Positions 1-10,989 of a stretch of 64,000 bases of DNA are shown here, piece after piece. Positions within the stretch are counted from its first letter, which is position 1; the number at the start of each line of letters is the position of its first letter. Origin of the DNA: Trametopsis cervina (Eukaryota > Basidiomycota > Agaricomycetes > Polyporales > Irpicaceae); contig MU278348.1 of NCBI GenBank assembly GCA_022385755.1, positions 2,299,470 to 2,363,469 on the forward strand, written 5' to 3'. A program made the translations under genes and the position numbers. The notes below the pieces were generated by a model. It was given only the letters and a program-made list of their open reading frames with translations. It was not told the DNA's origin and made no database searches.

Positions 1-1
1 C

Positions 2-623
2 CGCCAGAGGAGGAACAACGTTGGCTCACTCAGACGTGTTGAGTTCTTCTGGGTTTGCCGTGACGCTCCTTCTTTCGGTTGGTTCCAGAGCTTGTTGCAA
101 GAGGTTGAAGCCGCTCAGGCAGATCGTGAGTGTTTGGTTGAAACTATTCCACGTGGCCAAGTGCCTGACTTTATGACCAGCCAACTTCTTGCGTATCAAC
201 ATCTACTTGACGCAGAAGATCAGTGAGGACATGCTGTGGAATATTGCTATCAACGACGCTGGCGCCGAGTATGACCCGCTTACTTTGCTTCGTACTCGTA
301 CCATGTTTGGACGCCCGGATTGGAAGGCCATCTACAGCCGTATGCGCCAGGCGATCGAGACCGGCCAGTATCTGCCTGGTACCAACTCCCAGCTCAAGAC
401 CAAAGTCGGGGTATGTACTCCCCTCTTTTTGTCATCTCGGCAAATTTCTCATCACTCCCCTAGACATACTTCTGTGGTCCCAGCGTCCTCGCTAAGTCCA
501 TCAAGATCGCCTGTGACTCTGAGACAAGTGCGAACGTCAACTTCAGCTTTGCCAAGGTGCGCCTGAACAGATCTTCTTACGTGCACGACGTTCCTCTAAC
601 TAGTTTCACAGGAACACTTCTAG
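2..623 (+). CDS. noxA: NADPH oxidase (NoxA type), C-terminal part, cut by window edge
   Basis: Only the last ~150 residues are inside the window. They form the NADPH-binding C-terminus of a fungal superoxide-generating NADPH oxidase, a membrane flavocytochrome that moves electrons from NADPH through FAD and haem to oxygen. Four exons are read: 2-125, 181-410, 464-556 and 612-623, all with GT-AG introns of 53-55 bases. Visible family signatures are RVEFFWVCRD, FGWFQSLL, LTQKI, TRTMFGRPDW and YFCGPSVLA, and the protein ends in FAKEHF at the stop, the usual Nox C-terminus. The transmembrane haem region and the FAD site lie upstream of base 1. The lack of any EF-hand cannot be judged. NoxA rather than NoxB is inferred from the ending only. 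Confidence 0.93.
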
Positions 624-922
624 TGGCGATTGGTGGCTCCAAATCTCATGCGTATATAATCAGTCTCGTAGCAATATCTTGTTCGTGCTCTTTGGAATGC
701 TATACCATGTTGTATACCTAGAGGGTCTGAGTGCATGAGACAACTGGAGAACCACGAGAACATCACGTGGACTATTCCAAACTTGAGCGCCAGAGTCTAA
801 TAAAATAACGCGTCTCGACGCGTCACGGTAAATCGCGATATTATTGGACGTCGGCTAGCAGCCCCTAGTCGTCTCGCGACCACCTTCGGCTTATGACACG
901 CCAACCGGACGTGTAAGGAACC
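624..922 (+). promoter_or_regulatory. RecQ gene promoter with two MCB-like ACGCGT boxes
   Basis: This is the gap between the Nox stop and the RecQ start. Two copies of ACGCGT stand at 808-813 and 818-823, ten bases apart and about 100 bases before the ATG. ACGCGT is the MluI cell-cycle box bound by MBF-type APSES factors in yeasts, which drives G1/S expression of replication and repair genes. Function here is inferred. Confidence 0.4.
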
Positions 923-3845
923 ATGGAAAAGGCGTATGAAGTGTTAAAGAGTACCTTCGGGTTTGACGACTTTCGACTCTCTCAAAAGGAGGTGATCAAC
1001 CGGCTCGTGGTTGAGAACGAAAATGCACTGGTCCTCTTCCCTACCGGAGGTCTGTTTCTTTGTACGCCGGGGTTTAGGATCCAAATTACTGACAGGTCTT
1101 CTTGGTACGTATACAGGAGGTAAAAGTCTGACCTACCAAATACCTGCCTTGTGCTTAGAAGTAGGTGGTACACCATATCACCGTCGATTCTCAGGTGTTG
1201 AACGCCAGTCTGGTTATAGGGGCTGACACTCGTGATATCGCCTCTCATCGCTCTCATGAAGGACCAAGTCGACGCCTTAGTTGAACGTGGTGTCAAAGCG
1301 GCAAGCTTAGATAGTACACAAGATATGGGCCGAGCAACCTGGGTTAAAGATGAAGTCTTAAACGAGTCTATGAAGATCCTATATGTTGCGCCTGAGAGGT
1401 TAGTTAGTCACCATGGATCTGCGCTGAATTGTTGCTGAATAAGTGATTCAGGCTCAATAACGAAGTCAGATGTTCCCTCAACAGACCTCGCAACGCATAT
1501 ATGCTCACGCAAAGCTTCTAGTCGTTTGTAGCGATGATGCGTCAAGTGAAGATATCTTTGCTTGCCATTGACGAATCCCATTGTATATCTCAGGTATGCA
1601 GACGTTTCTTCTTCTGTTGCGCAGCTGACCATATGACTTTGCCCAGTGGGGTGCCAGCTTTCGCCCGGAATACTTGAAGGTAGCACGCTTTGCAGAAGAG
1701 ATGGACGTCGAGAGGGTCTTGTGCCTGACTGCAACAGCTACTCAGAGTGTTGCACAGGATATTTGCAAGAGTTTCTTCATCGATCCGCAGAACGGCGTAT
1801 TTCGTACCCCAGTATACCGCCCCAAGTAAGTCGTTTGTCCCTTGTGGAATAATAATCTCATTATGGGGAAGTCTTTCGCTTCAAGTTCAGGTTGCTGACT
1901 CGTTACAGCAAAAGCTCAACGCAATCGTGCCGATTTTACAGTCGCGCACGGGACCTGCAATTGTCTATGTGACACTACAGAAACAGGCGGAAGAGGTGGC
2001 CGACAAGCTGCGCAGCTGGGACATAGAGTCATTCGTTTATCACGCCGGTTTGCCATCCGAGAAACGGACAGAAGTTCAAGTGCAGTTCATGAAGTCCGAG
2101 AAAGGTGTTGTGTGTGCTACGATTGCTTTCGGGATGGGTATTGACAAGTGTAGGCTGAAGTTACTTTTTGAAGCTCGCTACATACGCTGATCTCTCAATG
2201 CACAGCGAATATTCGCCAGGTAGGACGGCAATCGAGATGCTCGTGCAAGCGCTAACAGTCCCCTCACAGGTTATACATCTAACTATGCCAAAGACACTTG
2301 AGAACTACAGTCAAGAAGTAGGCAGAGCAGGTCGTGACGGTCTACCATCTACCTGCCTCGTCTTTCTCTCTGCCCCCGATATCCCAGTCCTTGAAGGCTT
2401 TGTTCGTGGAGATACTTGTGCTAAGAAAGACATGGAACTCTGGTTGCAAGAGGTCGCAACGAAAGCTCCCGCTTCAGACAACACGATCGACTTCAACGTA
2501 TATCAGCAAGGAAAGACGTAAGTCAATACTCGCCGCACTTCTACGCATCACTCACTTACTGGGTTCTAGCTATGACATCCGCGTAAGCCACATGCACCCT
2601 TGGTGTAGAGTTCACAGACTAATAACACAAGTGTAGTCAAACGTGCTGAACTTATGCTATGCACAATTAGAACTGGACTACGGTTACATACGCGCTGTCA
2701 CACCCTATTATTCGGTTTACGACGTCACAATTCGCACCGATGCGGCGCAGCAGAAGGTTTTCGCTGACGATACCTACTACGCGAAGCTAGTAAGACAATA
2801 CTGGAGAAGGAAAAATACGGGTGGATATCACGTTCGTAGCATCCAGCTCAAATTAGTTCGTAGCGGTATTCACACTCTCTGAAGATCGATGTAGCCGAAT
2901 CTGCGCAGCATGCGAACGTAGAGCGGCAAGAGCTCACGCGGAAGATCAGTGAGTGGGAGGTGACAGGTCAGTAGGGACTATTTGCACTACAGCTTCCGCA
3001 CTTAACAATATCTAGGCTTAATCACCACGAAGCCTTCTCAAGTTCGCAACGTAAATCTTTGTTAGCGCCTACTTTCATTTCGCAATATTGACGACGTATA
3101 TATTAGCGATTTGCGGTTTTGAAACCGCTGCCGAAAGATGTACCAGGGATCAAGGACCTCGCCGAACTTATGTATGCTCGCATGCTAGCCCGTGAAGATG
3201 AGGGTGTACAAAAACTAAAGCAGGTCATTGAATTCGCAAGCAATGACGACTGTGAGGGATTATGTGCTCCCTCTACTTCATCCCTGTTGAAGTGTCGTAC
3301 CTCCAGGTTTGGCCCACAATCTCGCAAGTTACTTCGGTGACTTCGACGCTGTCCCTGATGGCATGTGTCAGCGGTGTACATTCTGCACTACTGGTACAGG
3401 GGCGGACTTTAAGACTGGCGGCATGACCTCTGCTGACCCTCACCGAATCAACGCAATCCTGAACGCATGTGGAGAGCGCGATGACCCAAGACTACTTGCG
3501 CGTTTTGCCTTCGGGATTACGTCGCCACGTTTGACCGCTCTCAAGTGTTCTACGAGCCACCCGCTGTTTGGAAGTATGGGTGATGTCGATTTCAACACAC
3601 TTGTGGAAGCCTTTGATCAAGAATGCAAGAACGTCGGGTATACGAGCGTTGTGACAGTGGCTGCGGTAACCACAACCTCAAGGAAGAGGACGTACACACA
3701 AACTGCGTCATCAAGCTCTTCTCAGCAAGTGAGGTCAACTAACAACTATGCCAGCAGTTCTTCATCCAGCCGGGGGCGAGGTAGGGGTCGAGGTGCAGCC
3801 AACAGTGGACGCGGTGGCAATCACTACAAACGGGTTAAATACTGA
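923..3845 (+). CDS. RecQ family ATP-dependent DNA helicase
   Basis: This is an SF2 3'-5' DNA helicase of the RecQ family, expected in recombination repair and replication-fork maintenance in the nucleus. Many short introns split it; the first is 1050-1116. Joined exons give the Walker A motif PTGGGKS, motif Ia ISPLIALMKDQVDAL, a Walker B reading DESHCISQ followed by WG.SFRPEY, motif III LTATAT, motif IV/V around VYHAGLPSEKR and CATIAFGMGIDK, and motif VI QEVGRAGRDG. Past the helicase core is a long region with a Cys cluster near the end (MCQRCTFC). A Ser-rich then RG-rich basic tail (GRGRGRG) ends at VKY. The Walker B has Ser where most RecQ proteins have Ala (DEAH). Start chosen because the conserved FGF-(D)-D-FR zero motif follows directly. 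Which RecQ subfamily it belongs to is not clear. Confidence 0.92.
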
Positions 3846-4202
3846 CGAACCACCGATCCGTGAGATATTGGTAACATTGTAGCGAGCTCTGTATAATAGA
3901 GACACGTAAATCCTTCTAATCTAGCGTTAACACATGTAATACTCAGCTTAGCTTGAACTTGGCCATGCATATGGCTGCCGGTATACAATACAGTACCGGA
4001 ATTGATGCATAAACGCTCTGTTCAATACACGCGATTAGGCGCTCAGTATGACCTCTGTTAAACGCGACGCGTGCAGTCAATGCTCTCCCTATTCCAACAT
4101 TCTCAACTGCTTTATTTAGTTCTAGGCACTCGAACATAACCTTGATGTCCCCCATTCTGACTCGATAAACACAAAAACTCGCGTGCCCCGAACTCATACA
4201 TC
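3846..4202. other. Intergenic, RecQ 3' end and TAF5 promoter
   Basis: The stretch holds the RecQ 3' end and the TAF5 promoter. One ACGCGT lies at 4067-4072. No gene or RNA is recognised. Confidence 0.5.
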
Positions 4203-7050
4203 ATGTCGACATCCACACCAGCTGCGTCTACTCCGGAGGCAGCTTCTCCTGCGGCTGCAGGCGCCACAAACACAGAGGCTCCTAGTTCTAATGGCACCTA
4301 CAACGGAACAGATCGTCTTGTCTTGGACTACCTGCGAAGTCGGGGGCACCTAGCGGCTGAAAAGTTGGTTCGAGAAGCCCTAGAAGGAGCATCCCCTGCC
4401 GCTGAGCCTGCTCCTGTGGCTTCTACCTCCTCGACTATCTCGGCCGATGACTTCACAAAGAAGAATGCAGTCTACGTCTCGGATATCAAGCGTCCAGGAG
4501 AGAACGCGCTCAAGGACTCATCTGCAGTGCTCTCAGAACTTAATGCAATGGGCAATCCGCCTAACATACAGAATCTTATTTCAAGTATTGGCCCAGTCGG
4601 CGCGGAGGAGATACTCTCCCTTGACCCGACAGATAAGCAGGAGGGATTCAGGGAGCTGGAAGCATGGGTGGATGGGTCGCTAGACATGTATAGGGTTAGT
4701 TAAACAGAATGTTTGCATGTGCAATATACTCACATTACCATAGCCCGAGTTCAGACCAATCTTGTTTCCTATATTCTGTCACTTCTACCTTGATCTCATA
4801 CAACATGGGTTCAAAGAAGCTGGTACGACTCGTCTCTCTTCGAGTAAGCTACAAAGCTCACTCTGTGCTCAGCACTCCAGTTCTTCCATACGTTCTCCCC
4901 CTCGCTGCAACCTCAGCACAGTTCAACTCTTCACCATCTCTCGACTCTACTTCTGCCCTCGCATGTGCAGAATGACGAAATTGCTCAGCGCTTCCGGAAC
5001 GAGAAGTATCGAATATGCATGAGCAAGTCTGGTTTCGGCTTGCTCGTTGGATGGTTGACAGAGGGTGTTGGTGGGGAAGCTCCCGGCTCAGGAGAAGGTT
5101 TCAGCGGTGAGAAGGGCAAGAGAGGAAGAGCAGCAGTCATGAGAGTTGTCAACAATCATCTCAAGTTCGACGGTAAGTGGTCATACTACATCACTCTCGG
5201 TACCAGAACTCATACATGAAATAGTTACAGCTTCAAACGCCACCGCTATGTCTACTAATGCATGGGAAGAATCGACTGGATTATTCTCATCATTGATTCC
5301 ACAAAGTAATGGTACAACCGTGACCGACCCTCGCTCCTTCAATGCCTCGAAAGGCGAGCTCAAGCTGGGTCCAATGCCGATGTCAGAGGACTTACAGACC
5401 GAGACGGAGCGTGTCCTGCGAGAACAAGCGATGCTTGACCGTGACCCAAACTCACAATACGATGTTCACTGGGCTCGTCCATCGGTTCCGACGGGAGTGC
5501 TTTCGCCTACCATAAGTGATCTTCTCCCACACCCTGCTTCATTTCAGTCACAAGACGTGAAGCGTGAAGTGGAAAAAGTTCGAGATGCCAGAAAGCGAAT
5601 ACGGCTTGAGCCCACTGCTCTGAACAATGTGAACGTCGATACTCCTCAAGGTGCAGCCGCGCGGTCAAGAGCTCTACCCAGCATATGTGCATACACTCTA
5701 CACGACACAGGTGAAGGGTATGTATTTATATAGCTCCTCGCTGTGTTTTATTATTCACGCAGTGTCCAGAGCGCCGTGTTGTACATTCTCCCAAGACACT
5801 TCTCTCATGGCTGCTGGCTTCTCCGAGAGTTATATTCGCCTGTGGAGCTTAAAAGGAGAGAAGCTGAGCGGATACCGGAGCGACTTCCAGTCGAGCGCGG
5901 TGAAAGATGGTAAGGTTCTATGTTAAGGGGTCTCACACTGTCTCTGAGTGTTGTTCCAGTTGGCTCATTACGCAAACAAAAGGAGAAGGGCGGTTCCACC
6001 ACCAGGAAGCTCATCGGACACAGTGGACCGGTATACGCAGTGGACTTTGACCCAGTGTCTGGTTCCGCCGCCCCACCTCGATATCTAATCTCAGCTTCTG
6101 CTGACGCTACTGCTCGTCTCTGGTCACTGGATACCATGACGAATGTCGTAGCCTACCGTGGTCATCAAAATCCTGTGTGGGATGTCCAGTGGAGTCCCAT
6201 GGGCATCTATTTCGCTACTGGGAGCAGAGACAAAACCGCCAGGCTCTGGTCCACGGATCGTACTTCCGCGCTACGGGTTTATGCTGGCCATCTCAGTGAC
6301 GTTGACGTACGTGTCTTTGCAACCTAACAAACTATTGGCGAAACTCTGACCAAACTCAGTGTGTCAGATTCCACCCTAACTCACTATACCTCGCTACAGG
6401 GTCGAGTGACTGGACAGCAAGACTGTGGGATGTCCAGCGCGGCTCCTGTGTACGAGTGTTTATCGGCCATCAAGGCGTTGTATCCACTCTCGCATTTAGC
6501 CCAGACGGCCGTTATCTTGCAAGTGCTGGTAAGCATACTCGTGCTCACGTTCAGACATACTGTTTATATTTGAATAGGCGAGGATCTTGCTATCAACCTC
6601 TGGGATCTCGGTTCTGGCAAGCGCATCAAGAAAATGACCGGCCATACTGCCTCAGTATACTCTCTGGCATTCAGTGCTGAGTCGTCATTACTCGTAAGTG
6701 GAGGCGCAGATTGGACCGTTCGGTGCTGGGACGTGAAGGGTGCTGGAGGTCTTCCGAACAAAAGTCCACGTGAAAATGGTCTGTCCAATGGCGTAGATGG
6801 GGTTAACGGAATCAACGGTGTAAACGAAGCCGACGAAGCCGCTACTCCTAATGGCAACGCGAAAGAACCGGGAGAGAGTATACAAACGTAGGTTTTCTTC
6901 TCTTCCGGAAGTTCGTCTCTGATACCTCTGAGTAGGACGGACCTTGTCGCGACATTTCCTACGAAGCGGACGCCCATAGTCAACGTCCAATTCACACCTC
7001 GTAATCTGTGTCTTGTTGCAGGCACATACCTGTCACCAGAACAGCGATAA
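4203..7050 (+). CDS. TAF5: Transcription initiation factor TFIID subunit 5 (TAF5)
   Basis: TAF5 is the WD40 scaffold of TFIID and, in many fungi, of SAGA. An Ala/Ser/Thr-rich N-terminus leads into a LisH-like helix (LVLDYLRSRGHLAAEKLV). The TAF5 NTD2 domain follows, with ELEAWVDGSLDMYR and the next exon FPIFCHFYLDLIQHG. A linker and at least six WD repeats then follow, seen as LIGHSGPVYAVDF, SASADATARLWS, YRGHQNPVWDV, TGSRDKTARLWS, IGHQGVVSTLAFSPDG and MTGHTASVYSLAF. The last exons carry a low-complexity Asn-Gly-Val-rich insert at about 6773-6890. The protein ends FTPRNLCLVAGTYLSPEQR. About ten exons with short introns are needed. The order LisH-NTD2-WD40 is diagnostic for TAF5 among WD proteins. 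Confidence 0.93.
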
Positions 7051-7626
7051 TATTGGGCACCGTTCATGCTGTAGTTTACACTTGGAGATCTATGTTTATT
7101 AACGGACAGATTTACACACACTTTCTTGATCGTCTGCGTTGGCACGTCTACTTTTCCTTCCACCCCATTTTTCCAGACTTCGCCCGTTGCATTGTCTGCA
7201 GTATCAGCCAGTTCGTTGCAGGATTCATACGGGCGAACGTTCCGTTGGTCCGTTCTGAATCCCCGTTGTGCGTACCAGCCATCACTCGAAGTGCCAGCCT
7301 ACCAGAGAGCGGCGCGTCGCTCTCATCTCTGCCCGTGCTTCCCTATCTGTAGACCTATTAAGTGATACCTGAAAGCCTGAAAACGCGTCGTGAGATCTCC
7401 TGGGGGTGAGCCACCGCTACTAATTAGGTTGCGCGTTCCGGAACGCGTCTTCTGCGGAAATAGAACAATCAGTGTACCACGTGATCGGACATTGAGTTGT
7501 TCATGGGTTCTGACTTCGCCGTTCGTGCTTGTAAACCCACTCAACCAGTCAAGGGACTTCTTCAATCACCACCAACAAGCAAAGCCGAGTTGTCAGTTCA
7601 TCTGTTAGTAAATACTGTGGGCAGAA
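7051..7626. other. Intergenic with ACGCGT boxes and a 16-bp palindrome
   Basis: This 576-base gap follows TAF5. It contains ACGCGT at 7383-7388 and 7443-7448 and a perfect 16-bp palindrome at 7432-7447 (CGCGTTCCGGAACGCG). The palindrome contains a tail-to-tail TTCnnGAA unit resembling a minimal heat-shock element. No coding exon is recognised. Confidence 0.45.
7432..7447. repeat. Perfect 16-bp palindrome
   Basis: CGCGTTCCGGAACGCG equals its own reverse complement. It lies 180 bases before the start of the next gene. One such palindrome is expected by chance in about 65 kb, so its function is uncertain. Confidence 0.9.
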
Positions 7627-8569
7627 ATGGATGCGGTGAGTTTGTCCATATGCAGTACATAGGCGGACCATGACCGTTTATAAAGGACATGGATATGTTC
7701 GACACCGCACCCCCTCCTGCCATTGTTCTCCCTCCTCAACCTCATATGCAGCCACAGAACGGTGCAGAGGAGCCTCAAGGTATGAGCCTCAGTGCCCCTC
7801 CAGCCACCGGTACGCTGTCGTCGCATATAGTCTTGCGACTCCACTCTGATTTCCGGTGGCCAAACGTGTGCTCTACAGCTTCACACATGTTCCAGCCAAA
7901 TTTACAGAGTCAAGATAGATTTCGTGAAGTCCCAGTCAAAGTCCACGTCCGCCGTCCGGAGAGGGATTCATGGGCGTACATTGGTCGTGGGATAGTCACT
8001 CAAGAGACATACGGACAAGGCACGCGCATAGGTTGGTGCCTGCGGTCGCATATTTCGCGTATCACCCGGAGCTCATGATGCTATCCTCTCTTCAGTGGTC
8101 CGTGCACTCTCCACACGCAAGGTCATTGCTGCTTTCAGCGAGGTGAGCCCCTCTGACTGCAGGTCGTGTGACGGCTGGGGTATTGAAGTGTCCTCATATA
8201 GGGCGCGCCGCTGCAAGCGGAGAAGCGGGGCAACTTTGTGGTCATCAGCTGCGTAGATGCAGGACGAGTGATCGCGTGGTCTCTCAACGTGAGTGTCCTT
8301 GTGCAGTGTGTGGGGAGAGCTGATCTCATTGGCGGGTTGTACAGGCTCTCAACAACTCTGAGACCCTCCGTCTTCTTGCCATCATCGAACTCTCCTGCTA
8401 CTCCTGCAAGCCTACGATCTCTAACACAGAGGTCCTCACCTCCCATCGTAAGCGGATAGCGCGAGTTATCAAGGATGACAGACGCAAGCGGCATAAGAGG
8501 CGCAAGGACCAGGAAGCCATGATTGACGCGTTCGCGAAGACGGGAATTGAAGACGGCCAGTCATCATAG
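7627..8569 (+). CDS. Unrecognised small basic protein with PH-like fold candidate
   Basis: I do not recognise this family. Joined exons give a Pro-rich N-terminus, then a block containing VKVHVRRPERDSWAYIGRG, a strand-rich middle (VVRALSTRKVIAAFSE, NFVVISCVDAGRVIAWSLN) and a Cys pair (CYSC). A strongly basic helical tail with an NLS-like DDRRKRHKRRK follows, ending GQSS. The beta-rich middle recalls PH, RanBD or EVH1-like domains, but this is inference. The start at 7627 uses a 9-base first exon (MDA) joined over a 50-base intron (7636-7685) with a TGAC branch-point-like site; 7689 is the alternative start. A further small intron beginning near 7811 may remove ~70 bases. Conserved splice-frame continuity over four introns shows it is a real gene; a nuclear location is suggested by the tail. 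Confidence 0.6.
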
Positions 8570-9161
8570 CCGAAGGCGTGTTGGCTATGCGCCCCCTATG
8601 TGCCATTCACGATATCATGATCCTGTTAACTCTAGACCACATACGCTTTCTTGTTGTACTCCTTTCCGACCCTATTTAGCATGTAACGAAACGTGGTTGG
8701 AATTCGCCGTGTGGCTGTAGTCCGGCGTACGGTTCGGTCGTTGCACTATAGCTAGTGTTCACTTCTCTCCAATGTATAATCGCCTATCTCTTCTGCGTTC
8801 TACCGAATATCGTTCTGTTGGGTCCCTCTACTGAGTCCTGTTATCAGTATATACGTTCTCCGACCGCCCCACTCACCCTATGTATTTTGTTGTATTTTGC
8901 TCTTCGGAGTTATAACGTCAGCGCGTTCAGGGACCGGTAATCCAGAGAGCAAATTCATCTGTTCAACAGCTTGGTGCGATATACTCGCTGAAACGAAAAC
9001 ACAGAGGTAATAAACAAAAAATGGCTACCGTACGCGCTCAGTAGTCCGTTGAAATACACCTAGATATGCAGTATAAATAGTTCGAATGAACGTATGCTAT
9101 GATAGATCCATGCCGACTATATAGCCAGTCGGGGCAGAGACAAACTCTGGGTGTCGCGATG
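8570..9161. other. Convergent intergenic region
   Basis: This is the space between two 3' ends (plus-strand gene ending 8569, minus-strand gene ending 9162). It is AT-richer with AATAAAC near 9010. It presumably carries both polyadenylation regions; nothing else is recognised. Confidence 0.5.
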
Positions 9162-10989
9162 CTATGAGCTACGAGGTGTGCTCGGGAGTGGAGGTGAGCG
9201 AGGGCCAGGTTCTATAGGAGCTTGCAGCGTGATATCAGAAGGCCCCCGTCGGTGATCTAGAGGATGTAGACTCGATGCAGTAGAGCTGTACTCTGAGACG
9301 GCGGGGATAATCGGTATCGGGCCTCTTCGTTCGCTATACTGCGGAGGCAGCTCAACGACTTCGGCACCTTCATCTTCGGGTGTCGCCTCTTCTATATCTT
9401 GATGCAAGATGAAGCGCGTGGGTCGGTTCGTCGCACCTGCCAGCGATGCTTTCGACCTCCCACTCGTAGACATACTCGCGCCCGCGCCTCCTGCGATTGA
9501 AGACACAGACGGCGCAAGCCCTGGTATGGACTGTGCGCGAGAATGGGTTGAGTATTCTGATGGAGCTGTTGGGTTCTGCCATGGGTTAGACATGGTGGTA
9601 TACTGGGAGTGGGTATCTTGTCCATCGTGGGACCGGCCGTCTGAGTTGAGGAGGTTGTGCGACGACGGTGATGAGAATTGATCCGGCGCGTCATATGGAA
9701 ATGGTTGTATCGCAGGGAACGAGCCTGGCGCATCGTGTAGACCCACTGGGGGATCAAGGTCCATGGAGTTCAGGCGTCCCTTGCGTCGGGAGCCGAAGCC
9801 ATTGAAGCCACTGTTGTTGTACGCACTCCGGCTGCGCCGCTGGCGACGCCAGAAGAACAGTACGAGCACGCCTACTGAGCCAACACCGAACAGGCCTGCC
9901 AGAATCCCTCCGATGATGACACCCGTACTACTCTTCTTTGACGTACCGTCCTTAGAGTTGTCACTCGATGAGGAAGTTGTGGAAGGGGGAGCTGATGAGG
10001 TGGAGGATGGCTCAGCGGAAGTGGCTGAAGGTGTGCCTGATACCGACTGAGGTGAGTTGGGTAGCAGGCATGTACTGTCGTCCGATAGGCTGACTGTCCT
10101 AAAGTCAGAGCTGCCGCCTCTTCGACCTCGCGAATCGGTCATGACAAACATCATCGTCGTGCCGCCTGCAACGTCAGCTATCCACTGATACGACGGCGGT
10201 CCCACGGGAGGATTGAGTATTATTGAGCTTCCGCCTGGGACAATGCCCTGACCATGGTTTTAGGAGGGTCAGCACCGCGATATTGCATAAACACTCACGA
10301 ATATCGTTACAGGTTGAATGGCTTGGTCGTATGCACCAAAAGTGTACGACCTGTGTAAAAGATTGGTTTGCGATCTTGATGAACTGATGATACTCTACGT
10401 ACCTGCATTGGGCGAGCGCGTCATCGAGAGTATATACGAAGTCGACGCCTGGCAATCATAAGGAAATCATTGAGCTCCAATTAAGACATAAACAGTTTGC
10501 ATCACGCACCTGGGTCTGCAACATTACATGCATTGTTGCCCACAGAGGGACCTGTTACCAAAATGTCCGATACGCCACCAGAAGCAAAACCGCCAGCGTC
10601 CGACATAACTGCAAGGAATCTCTTCTTCGCAGGAAAAGGGAGTGGTGTCTGGAAGGACCCTGTACCGGCATTGAAGCTGGTGCTAGAAATGTTGGAGATA
10701 CGTGGGGTGCCGAATTCCTGTCGCTGACATTAACCACCACATCTGGTACACAATGCGCCGTGCGCTTACGGGGATAAGAGATAGCTGGAAAGGAGGCGTG
10801 CCGCCTGTATGCGACAATCGCGTGAGTTCATGAAGCTGTAGGTGCTCAGCTACACGTACCAGACCATGAGACTTGGAAGTTGTCGCATTGCGTCGTTGGA
10901 CCGAAGGTGAAGGTGAAATTAGCCGCATGAACCTGCAAAAATGCGCCAAAGAGGGCCAAAAAGGACAGGAGCGCCTGGCGAGCCTGCAT
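9162..10989 (-). CDS. Secreted-domain, single-TM surface protein (sensor-like)
   Basis: The start is at 10989. A signal peptide (MQARQALLSFLALFGAFLQ, then VHA) precedes an extracellular Cys-containing beta domain (TFGPTTQCDNFQVSWSG, GTPPFQLSL). Several exons bridge to FGTPRIS, DAGGFASGGVSDI and a second Cys region (NACNVADPGVDFVYTLDDAL). The last exon gives WIADVAGGTTMMFVMTDSRG, a Ser/Thr-rich stalk, a TM helix (GVIIGGILAGLFGVGSVGVL), a basic stop-transfer (RRQRRS) and a ~220-residue Ser/Pro-rich cytoplasmic tail. Two consecutive short introns flank the segment before EFGTPRIS. The layout fits a plasma-membrane wall-sensing protein such as those common in Agaricomycetes. I know no assigned function, and the role is inferred from topology. 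Confidence 0.8.
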
